From: CAYNYF01 sp964401385
Lineage (GTDB): Bacteria; Planctomycetota; Phycisphaerae; SM23-33
Reading direction: 5' to 3'
DNA: 40,380 nucleotides
Assembly: GCA_964401385.1 (NCBI GenBank)
Contig: CAYNYF010000033.1
Span: forward strand, 1 to 40,380
The position numbers were made by a program, and so were the translations under genes. Below the pieces are notes generated by a model. That model saw only the letters and a list, made by a program, of their open reading frames with translations, was not told the DNA's origin and ran no database searches. The stretch's first letter is position 1. Every line of letters begins with the position of its first letter. Positions 17,908 to 26,022 of the stretch are shown here, piece after piece.

Positions 17908-18180
17908 TAATTCCCGCCTCGCAGCTGTCGGGCAGGCGTGGACTCATTGGTTGGGATGCGTACAGACCGCGGACAGGCCCGCCTGCCTTCCCGAGGTGGG
18001 CACGGAGGTGGGCAGGTCCACTGTTCAAAAATTGTTGCCGTCCGCTTAGAATGAGAGGGAAGTCGGATTCGTACCTTGACAGTAACTTGGCCGGCGAAGA
18101 TAGGAATATGGCATTTGCTGCGGTCAGTATTTGCAGGATCGCAGCCTATGCTTGCGGCTGAAACGGAAGGAGTTCAGAAG

Positions 18181-19188
18181 ATGATGGCGACAAGACGAAA
18201 CCTGTGCGCGTTTGCGGTTGCCTTCCTGCTGCTGTCCGGCTGCCAGGGCGGCAAGCTCGGGCGCGACCCCCAGATGTTCGGCATCTACACGATGGAGCTG
18301 GACGGCGACAACCACCGTCTGGTCCTGGCCAGCGCGGACCAGGAAATGACACACGCGCGCGTCTCGCCCGACCACCAGTGGATCGCCTTCACGCGCTACA
18401 ACCGCAAAGCACTGGGCGGCCTGGCCACGGAAGACGGCGGCTACGCGGAGACGGAGATCATGCGCGTCCGCCTCGACGGCACCGGGCTGGAAACCGTGAT
18501 TCCGCCCAAGAGGGGCGCGGTCAACACCAACAGCAGTTGGGCGGACGCAGGCAAGTCGCTGATCTGGGTCTCCAGCGACAACGCCAAGCGCATCCCTCAG
18601 ATCATGAAGATCGACCTGGCGACGCGGAAGATCACCCGCCTGCCCACCCCGGCCGGTATTCCCACCACCGATCCGAATCTCCGCGGCAACAAGATCGTCT
18701 TTCCGGTGAAGGGCAAGACCGTCGATAGCATCTACGTCATGAACGTCGACGGCACGGGGTACAAGCAGGTGACGCATCCGAAGCTGAAGAAGACCGACCG
18801 CACCAAGTTTCACGTGGGCGACTACGACCCCAAGCTCTCACCGGACGGGAACAACGTTGCCTGCATGCGCTTCCACGGCGGCGAGAAGTGGCGCATCGTC
18901 GTCACCGACATCGCCAGCGGCCGGGAGAAAGACCTGACCGGTCCGGGCCGGACCGACGCCATGCCGGAGTGGTCCGACGACGGCAACCTGATCCTGTTCC
19001 GGCACATCGATCGCAAAAAGCCGCGCGAGATCGGCATCTGGACCATGAAGCCGGACGGGTCGGACCGCAAGCAGGTGCCGGCACCCCGCGGGCAGCTACA
19101 CAACCATCCGATCTTCTTTCCGGGTGAGAAGGCCGGGCCCAATGCCAAAATCATCTACGTGGCCCGGAAGAACCCCCGCATTCCGTGA
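18181..19188 (+). CDS. TolB/PD40-type beta-propeller lipoprotein
   Basis: A 335-residue predicted lipoprotein. The signal peptide ends in LLLSGC, with Cys21 as the lipidation site. The rest is a chain of PD40/WD40-like blades with repeated motifs such as ARVSPDHQWIAFTRYN, KLSPDGNNVACMRF and EWSDDGNLILF, plus the TolB-like IYTMELDGDN and IYVMNVDGTG. Such propellers bind proteins or sugars in the periplasm. No catalytic residues are evident. The start is ATG 18181, with AAGGAG eight bases upstream. The open frame further upstream is non-coding. It is followed after 15 bp by the sulfotransferase, so the two are probably co-transcribed. Its role in polysaccharide export or sensing is inferred from position. 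Confidence 0.8.
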   Translation: MMATRRNLCAFAVAFLLLSGCQGGKLGRDPQMFGIYTMELDGDNHRLVLASADQEMTHARVSPDHQWIAFTRYNRKALGGLATEDGGYAETEIMRVRLDGTGLETVIPPKRGAVNTNSSWADAGKSLIWVSSDNAKRIPQIMKIDLATRKITRLPTPAGIPTTDPNLRGNKIVFPVKGKTVDSIYVMNVDGTGYKQVTHPKLKKTDRTKFHVGDYDPKLSPDGNNVACMRFHGGEKWRIVVTDIASGREKDLTGPGRTDAMPEWSDDGNLILFRHIDRKKPREIGIWTMKPDGSDRKQVPAPRGQLHNHPIFFPGEKAGPNAKIIYVARKNPRIP

Positions 19189-19203
19189 GCGGGAGGCCGT
19201 CGC

Positions 19204-20226
19204 TTGGCGCCGAGGCTGAGAAAACCGGACTTCCTGATCGTCGGCGCCCCGCGCTGCGCCACCACCTCCATGTGGGCCTACTTGATGCAGCATCCCGGGA
19301 TCTTCGTCCCCGCCCGCAAGGAAGTGCATTTCTTCGGCTCGGACCTGCTCAAGAAGCCCAGCCCGTACTTCATCTTCGACGAGCGCGAGTACCTGCTGCT
19401 GTTCGCCGAAGCCGGCGACGACCAGATCACCGGCGAATCGTCGGTGATGTATCTGTACTCGCGCAACGCCGCCCGCGAGATCAAGCAGTTCCACCCGACG
19501 GCCAAGCCCATCATCATGCTGCGCGACCCGGTCGAGGTGATGCACTCGTATCACGCCCACCTGCTGTGGGCAGCGCACGAGGACGTCCAGGACTTCGCCG
19601 AAGCCCTGGCCGCCGAGCCGGAGCGGAAGCGCGGGCGGCGGATCCCGTCGACCGTCCTGTTCCCCGACGAGCTGTACTATCGCGACATTGTCCGGTTTAC
19701 GGATCAGGTTAAGCGCTATTTCGACACGTTCGGCCGGGAGAACGTCCACGTCGTGATCCACGATGACATGAAGGCCGACGTCGCCTCCGTCTACCGCAAG
19801 ACGCTGGAGTTTCTCCAGGTCGACCCCGAATTCGCACCCGACTTCGAGCAGCTCAATCGGCACAGAAGGGTGCGAATGCGGCGTCTGGCGCGGCTCGTGC
19901 AGAATCCGCCCGGGTTCGTCAGGCCGCTGCTGGAGACGCTCTCGAAGCGCCTGCTGTTCAGCCTGCGCACGAAGATCGACGACAGAAACAGCAAGTACGT
20001 CCAGCGGCCGGCGATGCCGCCCGAACTGAGGCGGCAGCTCTCTCGCGAGTTCGCGCCGGAGGTCGAGAGGCTCAGCAAGCTGCTGGACCGCGATCTGACG
20101 CACTGGAGCAAACGTGGAAGTGCCGAGGGTGGCGGTGTTGCCGCCCGCCGCCGGGCGAGCGGACGACCCGCCCCCAGCGCCGATGCCACGGCCGCCGGGC
20201 CGGCACGCAGCGATGACGCGAAATGA
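19204..20226 (+). CDS. PAPS-dependent sulfotransferase
   Basis: A 340-residue sulfotransferase. The 5'-phosphosulfate loop is VGAPRCATTSMWAYL at about 13-27, and the 3'-phosphate-binding strand and helix are IIMLRDPVEVMHSYHAHLL, with the expected Arg and Ser. YLYSRNA and the FFGSDL region fit bacterial carbohydrate sulfotransferases. It would move sulfate from PAPS to a hydroxyl of the glycan or of its lipid-linked precursor. The start is TTG 19204. The stop overlaps the next start codon (ATGA at 20223), so translation is coupled to the GT2 gene. The C-terminal 35 residues are Ala/Pro-rich and probably disordered. Confidence 0.85.
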   Translation: MAPRLRKPDFLIVGAPRCATTSMWAYLMQHPGIFVPARKEVHFFGSDLLKKPSPYFIFDEREYLLLFAEAGDDQITGESSVMYLYSRNAAREIKQFHPTAKPIIMLRDPVEVMHSYHAHLLWAAHEDVQDFAEALAAEPERKRGRRIPSTVLFPDELYYRDIVRFTDQVKRYFDTFGRENVHVVIHDDMKADVASVYRKTLEFLQVDPEFAPDFEQLNRHRRVRMRRLARLVQNPPGFVRPLLETLSKRLLFSLRTKIDDRNSKYVQRPAMPPELRRQLSREFAPEVERLSKLLDRDLTHWSKRGSAEGGGVAARRRASGRPAPSADATAAGPARSDDAK

Positions 20227-21272
20227 GCAACTCCAGCAGCAATGCCGCCTGCCTCAGCGTGGTCCTGGCGACGTACAATCGCGCCGAGACGCTACCCGAC
20301 ACGCTGAAGCATCTGGCCGAGCAGGACCTGGACCCGGCAGCGTATGAGGTGATCGTCGTCTCCGACGCCTCCCCCGACAACACGCGCCAGGTGGTTCAGG
20401 AGCTGGCGCCGCGGCTGCCGTTCCATCTGGCCTTTTCCGAGAACCAGGAGAACCGCGGCCCGGGCCACGCCCAGAACGTGGGCATCCGCATGGCGACCGC
20501 TCCCGTCGTCGTGCTGATGGCCGATGACATTTTCCAGTCGCCCGGCTCGCTGCGGGCGCATTTGGAGTTCCACCGCCGCCGGCCGGAGCAGGAGGCGGCG
20601 GCGCTGGGCAAGGTCATCCAGTCGCCGCGGCTGACCCAGAGCGTCTTCCTGAGGCATTGGGACCCGTTCAAGTTCGGGCGGTTGGAGGGGGCCGAAGTCC
20701 TGCCCCGGTACCGCTTCTGGGCCTGCAACATCTCGTTCAAGCGCCGATTCATGCTGGAATACGGCATGTTTCGCGAGGACGCGGAGTTCACGGCCGGTCA
20801 CGAGGACACGGAGCTGGGCTACCGGCTGGCCGAGCGCGGCCTGCGCATCCACTACCTGCCGGAGGCCTGGGCACACCACTACCACGTGTGCACGCTGGAT
20901 GAGGCCGTCGAGCGCTGGCACATGCGCGGGCTCTCCTACGGGCGGCTGCGGCGGCTGGTGAAGGACCCGGAAATCACGGTCCTGCATCACCTGCTCAACC
21001 GTCACACCTTCGGCGACTACGTTCACGTGCTGCGCGGGGCGAACTCGTTTCGCGGCCGGGAGAGGAGCCTCACGTGGCACCTGTTCCGCGAGTGCGTGCG
21101 GCGGGTGATGCTGAACCGGCTGACGGCGCGGCTCATCTGGCGGCCGGTTCTGGACAGAGCCGAGAAATGGCGGTGGCTGGCGGGCCTGATGAACGCGCAG
21201 GTCTACCGGGCCTTTCTGTACTACCACTTCCTTCGCGGCGCCCGCCAGGGGCGCAAGCTCGGCCGCGACTAG
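20223..21272 (+). CDS. GT2 glycosyltransferase, paralogue of the 13533 gene
   Basis: A 349-residue family-2 glycosyltransferase with a GT-A core: VVLATYNRAETLPDTL, VIVVSDASPDNTR, ENRGPGHAQNVGI, LMADDIFQS and GHEDTELGYRL. It shares the QSPRL, FWACN and RGARQGRKLGRD blocks with the 13533 protein along its whole length, so the two arose by duplication. It is coupled to the sulfotransferase by an ATGA overlap. It ends in a TAG that shares the palindrome CTAG (21269-21272) with the stop codon of the convergent PEP-CTERM gene. The donor sugar is unknown. Confidence 0.85.
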   Translation: MSNSSSNAACLSVVLATYNRAETLPDTLKHLAEQDLDPAAYEVIVVSDASPDNTRQVVQELAPRLPFHLAFSENQENRGPGHAQNVGIRMATAPVVVLMADDIFQSPGSLRAHLEFHRRRPEQEAAALGKVIQSPRLTQSVFLRHWDPFKFGRLEGAEVLPRYRFWACNISFKRRFMLEYGMFREDAEFTAGHEDTELGYRLAERGLRIHYLPEAWAHHYHVCTLDEAVERWHMRGLSYGRLRRLVKDPEITVLHHLLNRHTFGDYVHVLRGANSFRGRERSLTWHLFRECVRRVMLNRLTARLIWRPVLDRAEKWRWLAGLMNAQVYRAFLYYHFLRGARQGRKLGRD

Positions 21273-22423
21273 CCGGCGACCTTCCGGCGGCGGCGACGCA
21301 GCACCACCAGCCCCATTGAGACAAGCAACACGCCACCGCCCGGCTCGGGAACCGCCGGCGCCTGAACGCCAAGGGACGTGGGCGGGGTTCGAACGCTCAG
21401 GGCGGCCGGCCAGGCCGGCTTGGCCAACCCGTCCAGCGTCAGCAGCCCCATCGAGTTGAGCTGGGCGAACAGCACCTCCGGATCGACCCCGAAGCTATCG
21501 AGCACGGCGATCGCCTCGTCGGTCAGCATGTCCACCCGGAAGTGGGCAACGTCGTGCAGCAGCGTCCACACGACCAGCTCCGGGTCCACGTCGCCCAGCA
21601 GCCGGGGCAGTGCCAGCACGAAGTCGGCCTGGTCGGCCAGGCTGCCGTCGCCGGCGTTGGGCCAGCCGATCTCGGTGAAGAGAACGGTTTGGGTGGGGTA
21701 GACCTGGCGAATCCAGCCGTAGTATTCCGCCGGGATGTCGGCGATGGAGTCGAACACCGCCTTGTACACCGTCCAGGACGGATACGAGCTGAAGCCGATG
21801 AAGTCCTGCGGGCCGAGCTGCGCGGGCAGCTCGAAGTTTCGCTCCAGGTAGAACAGCTCGTGGTGGTAGGAAAGGCCGACCTGGGTGGCGGGCGAGATGG
21901 CTTTCACCCGTTCGTAGGCCTCCTGATACAGCGACTGGAAGTGCTCGAACTCCCCCTGGTTAAGGTACAGGAACAGATTGATCTCCGCGGCCGCGTTCAG
22001 GTACTTCGGGTGGAGGCCGGCCAGCCGTTCGATGTCCTGGAGATATTGTGCTCGGACGTCACTGTCGGCGAAGCTGGTCCCGACCACCCCCTCAGGCGGC
22101 CTCACCGCCCCCAGGCTCGTCGGGCTCATCTGGACCAGGCTTTCCATGCCGGCCTGCTGATACAGCGAGGTCATCTTGGTGACCGATTCGAAGACGCGGT
22201 CGCCTCCGCCCCATTCCCAGAACGCGCCGGCGTGGTCGCCGAGCATCCTGGTGGCCGCCAGCGAGAACGCGACGTCCAGCTCGTCGCTGAAGGGGTAGTT
22301 CCGCAGCGACATCACGGTTGCCATCGGCAGCGTGCCCGCATACGCACAGTGCGCCATGAGCAGCACTGCCGTCGTCCAGAGAGTTACCTTGGCCTTGATT
22401 CTCGTTCCTCCGGTGGACCTCAC
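21269..22423 (-). CDS. PEP-CTERM protein with glycoside-hydrolase-like TIM barrel
   Basis: A secreted protein of about 384 residues. The N-terminal signal peptide ends at about AHCAYA|G. The body has TIM-barrel motifs (FIGFSSYPSWTVYKAVF, VLFTEIGWPNAG), where the glutamate of TEIGWP matches the nucleophile region of GH17/GH53-like clan A hydrolases. The tail VPEPGGGVLLVSMGLVVL followed by RRRRRK is a PEP-CTERM sorting signal: motif, hydrophobic helix, basic end. The family would be cleaved by an exosortase, but none is in the window. The start is unsure. GTG 22423 is in frame, but the best Shine-Dalgarno (CGGAGG) sits seven bases before an ATC at 22399. GTG 22552 is unlikely because it lies at the predicted transcription start. 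Confidence 0.75.
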   Translation of the reverse strand: MRSTGGTRIKAKVTLWTTAVLLMAHCAYAGTLPMATVMSLRNYPFSDELDVAFSLAATRMLGDHAGAFWEWGGGDRVFESVTKMTSLYQQAGMESLVQMSPTSLGAVRPPEGVVGTSFADSDVRAQYLQDIERLAGLHPKYLNAAAEINLFLYLNQGEFEHFQSLYQEAYERVKAISPATQVGLSYHHELFYLERNFELPAQLGPQDFIGFSSYPSWTVYKAVFDSIADIPAEYYGWIRQVYPTQTVLFTEIGWPNAGDGSLADQADFVLALPRLLGDVDPELVVWTLLHDVAHFRVDMLTDEAIAVLDSFGVDPEVLFAQLNSMGLLTLDGLAKPAWPAALSVRTPPTSLGVQAPAVPEPGGGVLLVSMGLVVLRRRRRKVAG

Positions 22424-22559
22424 ATTGAGAGAGTGCCGACCGCGTGCGGGCCGGCGGGCGTCGCGGGTCGAATTGCTCCTCGCCAAGCCGGCGGCGTGCA
22501 CCTGGGCGGCAGGTCGCTCGCCTCGGGACTTGCGGCGCGGCGCAGAGTACACTATAAAA

Positions 22560-22587
22560 GCAACTTATATATGATATCATGAGTTGC
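22560..22587. promoter_or_regulatory. AT-rich dyad between divergent genes
   Basis: GCAACT (22560-22565) and AGTTGC (22582-22587) form inverted arms around the perfect palindrome ATGATATCAT (22571-22580). The site is unusually AT-rich for this genome. It lies in the 22424-22801 gap between the PEP-CTERM and export genes and overlaps a possible minus-strand promoter (TTGCGG 22599-22594, 17 bp, TATCAT 22576-22571). It may be an operator controlling one or both genes. Confidence 0.5.
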
Positions 22588-22801
22588 TCTATACCGCAAC
22601 CACCCCGCTGGACAAATCGGCGCACTTGGCCGCGTCGTTTTCCCCGGCCGGCGTTTCTGGAGCATGGACATACCGCCGCTGCCGCAATTAGGATGCAGCC
22701 GGAAAGATCGTCCGGTCGATAAGCCTAAGCGAAGCGGATCCGCCGGCGCTGTCCGGGCTTGCCCCCGCGGCCGCGTTGCCGGTTTCACGGATGGGCGTCA
22801 A

Positions 22802-23527
22802 GTGTTTCGTTCAGTAATACTCCAGGTCGCATTGTGCGTCGCCGCAGCCTGTGCCGCCGGGTGCGTCCGGCAGGACACATTTCCGGCGCACGCGCCGCTG
22901 ACCACCGAGTGGGACGCTCCCCTCATCAACCGGCCGTACCGCATTCAGCTTGGCGACCGGCTGTCCGTGCGCTTCTTCTACGCCCCCGAGCTGAACGACG
23001 AGGTGGTGGTCCGCCCGGACGGGCGGATCAGCCTGGTGCCCGTCGACGACGTTGACGCCGCCGGGCTGACGCCCGCGGAGCTTGACAAGGCCCTGACCGA
23101 GCGGTTCGCGGTGGTGGTCAACCGCCCGGACCTTTCCGTGATCGTGCGCGCCTTCGCCGCCCAGCGCGCATTCGTCGGCGGTGAGGTCACCAGCCCGCAG
23201 ATGATCGAGTTGAGCTCGAACATGAGCGTCTTCACCGCGATCATGCAGGCCGGCGGCCCGCGCCCCAGCGGCGCGCTGGAAAACGTGGTGCTGATTCGGC
23301 GCGGCGAGGGCAACAAGTGCTACGTCAGGAAGGTCGATATCAGGCGGGTCCTGAAAAGCGGGGCCGGCGACATACGCTTGGCCGCGTATGACGTCGTCTA
23401 CGTCCCGCGCACGATCATCGCCGACCTGGGTGAGTTCGTCGATCAGTACATCAATCGCATGGTTCCGAGGGCGCTTGGATTCTCGTTTCTCTATGACGTC
23501 AACAACGAGGTGCAGATCCGCGACTAG
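22802..23527 (+). CDS. Polysaccharide export outer-membrane lipoprotein (Wza-type)
   Basis: A lipoprotein of about 241 residues. The signal peptide ends in CAAGC, with Cys21 lipidated. The Poly_export domain follows: YRIQLGDRLSVRFFYAPELN and VVRPDGRISLVPVDDV, with VNRPDLSVIV later. One SLBB-like domain comes next (RAFVGGEV, SVFTAIMQAGG) and the sequence ends VYVPRTIIADLGEFVDQYI. It is shorter than Escherichia coli Wza and resembles compact exosortase/EPS-cluster forms with one SLBB domain. It would form the outer-membrane exit channel with the Wzz-like protein. The start is taken at GTG 22802 because it gives a normal signal peptide. The upstream open frame adds an unlikely basic stretch. Confidence 0.83.
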   Translation: MFRSVILQVALCVAAACAAGCVRQDTFPAHAPLTTEWDAPLINRPYRIQLGDRLSVRFFYAPELNDEVVVRPDGRISLVPVDDVDAAGLTPAELDKALTERFAVVVNRPDLSVIVRAFAAQRAFVGGEVTSPQMIELSSNMSVFTAIMQAGGPRPSGALENVVLIRRGEGNKCYVRKVDIRRVLKSGAGDIRLAAYDVVYVPRTIIADLGEFVDQYINRMVPRALGFSFLYDVNNEVQIRD

Positions 23528-23699
23528 CCGGCACCCGTCCGCGGCAGCCTCCCCGGCGACCCCGGGCGACACCAAGCCAACATGCTGCGGAATTGCCCCT
23601 ATCCTTTTGGGATGCAAGCGCTTGGGCGTGACCATCCGCCCGCGGCTGGCTCGATTTCCCGGCGGCCGCGGAGCCAAGCACACTTAACTCGTATCGGCC

Positions 23700-23728
23700 T
23701 TGTTGGAAATATGCCCGGACAGTATCAT
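23700..23728 (+). promoter_or_regulatory. Possible promoter of the rml operon
   Basis: TTGTTG (23700-23705), 17 bp and TATCAT (23723-23728) stand about 110 bp before rmlA. The -10 matches five of six positions and the -35 three. The remaining 309-bp gap (23528-23836) holds no gene that I can support. Confidence 0.4.
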
Positions 23729-23836
23729 ACAAATATGGAGGTGCCCACGTCGGCTCAGAGGCAGCGTGAGCGGCCCGAGGTGGGGCTGCCGGCATAATGC
23801 CTTGGCCGCACGGCGGAAGTGAAAAGGGAGAATGGA

Positions 23837-24565
23837 ATGAAGGGCGTCATCCTGGCGGGGGGCGCCGGAACGCGGCTGCGGCCGCTGACCCTGGTGACCA
23901 ACAAGCACGTGCTGCCCGTCTACGATCAACCGATGATCTATTACCCGATTCGCTGCATGTTGAATTCGGGTATTAACGATATCCTGATTGTGACCGGCGG
24001 CGAACACGCGGGCGACTTCCTGAAGCTGCTGAAGAACGGCAAGGAACTCGGCGTCTCGCATCTGGAGTATGCCTACCAGGAGGGCAGCGGGGGGATTGCC
24101 GAGGCCCTGAAACTGGCCGAAGAGTTCGCCGACGGGGGTAAGCTCTGCGTCATCCTCGGGGACAATATCATCGAGAAGAACATCCGCATGGCCGCGGACA
24201 ATTTCCAATCGCAGCCCAGCGGCGCCAAGCTCATCCTGAAAGAGGTGCCCGAGCCGCAACGCTTCGGCGTGGTGAGGTTCGAGGGCCAACGCATTGCCGA
24301 GATCATCGAGAAGCCGGCCAAGCCGCCCAGCAACTTTATCGTCACCGGCATCTACTTCTACGATTCCGGCGTGTTCGAGTTCTGCCGGACGCTCAAGCCG
24401 TCGGCGCGGGGCGAGCTGGAGATCACCGACGTGAACAACGCCTACCTGAAGCGGGGCGACCTGACCCACGAAATTCTCGACGGGTGGTGGACGGACGCCG
24501 GCACCTTCGAAAGCCTCTTTCGCGCGGCCTGCCGCGTGACCGAAGGCGGCGCCAACCACGTGTGA
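23837..24565 (+). CDS. rmlA: Glucose-1-phosphate thymidylyltransferase
   Basis: A 242-residue nucleotidyltransferase making dTDP-glucose from glucose-1-phosphate and dTTP, the first step to dTDP-L-rhamnose. The signature GGAGTRLRPLT is near the N-terminus, followed by LPVYDQPMIYYPI. Later blocks are YQEGSGGIAEAL, VILGDNI and GWWTDAGTFESL, all typical. The length is about 240 residues, the short form lacking the C-terminal extension of enteric RmlA. The start is ATG 23837 behind AGGGAG. An in-frame GTG at 23819 only adds six residues. It is the first of four genes in the order A, C-like, D, B. Confidence 0.92.
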   Translation: MKGVILAGGAGTRLRPLTLVTNKHVLPVYDQPMIYYPIRCMLNSGINDILIVTGGEHAGDFLKLLKNGKELGVSHLEYAYQEGSGGIAEALKLAEEFADGGKLCVILGDNIIEKNIRMAADNFQSQPSGAKLILKEVPEPQRFGVVRFEGQRIAEIIEKPAKPPSNFIVTGIYFYDSGVFEFCRTLKPSARGELEITDVNNAYLKRGDLTHEILDGWWTDAGTFESLFRAACRVTEGGANHV

Positions 24566-24613
24566 GCGGAGCCGCCGAAGGTCGATGACGCACATTGCCG
24601 AGGACACCTGGAC

Positions 24614-25111
24614 ATGAGTCGGATTGAACAACTGAGCGTTTTTGACGGCACCATCGCCGATGCGGCCGCGCAGGCGACGGAGCGGCGCGAACCGCTCCTG
24701 CTGCCCGTGCAGGTCTACGCCGACGATCGCGGCTGGTCGATCATGAACCAGTTCCGGGGCGTGCTCGGCCCCGAGGGGCAGATCAACTTCTCGACGCAGT
24801 ATCCGGGCATCGTAAAGGCATGGCACCGGCACCGCCGCCAGACGGACTTTTGGATGTGCGTGCGCGGGCACCTGAAAATCGGCGTGCATCGAGAGGAGGG
24901 CGACCGGCAATGGCTGGGGGTCATCGGCCAGATGCGGCCGGCGATTGTGATTATCCCTTCGCTGCTGTGGCACGGGTTGGCGACGGTCGGGCCGGAGCCG
25001 GCGTGTCTGCTATATTACGTGACCCGGGCGTATGACCCGGCCGATCCGGACGAGGAGCGCCGGCCGCACGACGCCGTGCCGGGCTTCCCGTGGGGGGTTT
25101 TGCACAGATGA
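24614..25111 (+). CDS. dTDP-4-dehydrorhamnose 3,5-epimerase-like cupin
   Basis: A 165-residue RmlC-like cupin. The core WHRHRRQTDFWMCVRGHLK carries the His-rich, active-site-side strand, and YYVTRAYDPADPDEERRP resembles the C-terminal Tyr/Pro region of RmlC. It lies between rmlA and rmlD, so it is expected to epimerise dTDP-4-keto-6-deoxyglucose at C3 and C5. It is somewhat shorter and more divergent than classical RmlC (about 180 residues) and its RGxHxQ motif reads KAWHRHRRQ, so a related cupin activity (WxcM-like) cannot be excluded. Its TGA overlaps the rmlD start (ATGA at 25108). Confidence 0.75.
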   Translation: MSRIEQLSVFDGTIADAAAQATERREPLLLPVQVYADDRGWSIMNQFRGVLGPEGQINFSTQYPGIVKAWHRHRRQTDFWMCVRGHLKIGVHREEGDRQWLGVIGQMRPAIVIIPSLLWHGLATVGPEPACLLYYVTRAYDPADPDEERRPHDAVPGFPWGVLHR

Positions 25112-26022
25112 TCGCGTCGGAACGCATGGGCGACTGGAAAAACACGATGATTGTGGTGCTCGGCTCGGGCGGGATTCTCGGCCGCGCTTGGACGGAGCTG
25201 CTGGAACGGAGCGGCGCCCGCTACCGGGCGTTCGACGTTGACCGCGTGGACCTGACCCGGCCGCACACGCTGGAGATATTGGACGAGATCTCGCCCGCGT
25301 GGGTGGTCAACTGCGCCGCCTACACCGACGTCGACGCCGCCGAGTCGAACGCGGCCGTCGCCCAGGCCGTCAACGGCGAGGGGGTGGGCAACCTGGTGCA
25401 GGCCTGCCGCCGCCTGAACGCCTTCCTGACTCACTACAGCACCGACTACGTTTTCTCCGGCGACGGCACCTCTCCCTACGCGGTGGACAGCGCCCCGCAT
25501 CCGGTCAGCGTGTACGGTCGGACCAAGCTGGCCGGCGAGGTGATCCTCCGCGAGTCCGGCCACCCGCACCTGCTGATCCGCACGAGCTGGCTGTACGCGG
25601 CCTGGGGGGCCAACTTCGTGCGAACGATCGTCCGCAAGGCCACGGAGGCCGCCCAGCTCCGCGTCGTCGACGATCAGCACGGCCGGCCCACCAGCGCCAG
25701 GCACCTGGCGGCCATCAGCCTCCAACTGCTCCAGCGCGGCGCCAGCGGCACCTGGCACGTTACCGACGGCGGGGAATGCACCTGGTATGAGCTGGCGCGA
25801 GAGATCGTTCGATTGCTGGAGGCGCCCTGCCGCGTCGAGCCCTGCGCCAGCGACGCGTATCCGCGCCCGGCCAAGCGGCCAGCCTACAGCGTGCTCGATA
25901 TCAGCGCCACGGAAAAGGAACTCGGACCCATGCCGCACTGGAAGCAGAACGTCGCCGCGGTCGTCTCGGAGCTGGCGAAACCGCGGCAGACGCGGCGGGG
26001 CTTCGCCGGGGGAGCCCGATGA
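25108..26022 (+). CDS. rmlD: dTDP-4-dehydrorhamnose reductase
   Basis: An extended SDR of about 304 residues that reduces dTDP-4-keto-L-rhamnose to dTDP-L-rhamnose. The cofactor motif is VLGSGGILGRAW. VVNCAAYTDVDAAES is the RmlD signature, YSTDYVFSGDG follows, and VYGRTKLAGE holds the catalytic Tyr and Lys. The start ATG 25108 overlaps the cupin stop. ATG 25147, closer to the first strand, is the alternative. The stop overlaps the rmlB start (ATGA at 26019), making a tight translationally coupled run. Confidence 0.88.
   Translation: MIASERMGDWKNTMIVVLGSGGILGRAWTELLERSGARYRAFDVDRVDLTRPHTLEILDEISPAWVVNCAAYTDVDAAESNAAVAQAVNGEGVGNLVQACRRLNAFLTHYSTDYVFSGDGTSPYAVDSAPHPVSVYGRTKLAGEVILRESGHPHLLIRTSWLYAAWGANFVRTIVRKATEAAQLRVVDDQHGRPTSARHLAAISLQLLQRGASGTWHVTDGGECTWYELAREIVRLLEAPCRVEPCASDAYPRPAKRPAYSVLDISATEKELGPMPHWKQNVAAVVSELAKPRQTRRGFAGGAR

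Noticed and set aside
23717..23797. Short ORF starting at the ATG near 23734 before rmlA
   Set aside because: About 20 codons without recognisable features or a clear Shine-Dalgarno; it is more likely leader sequence.
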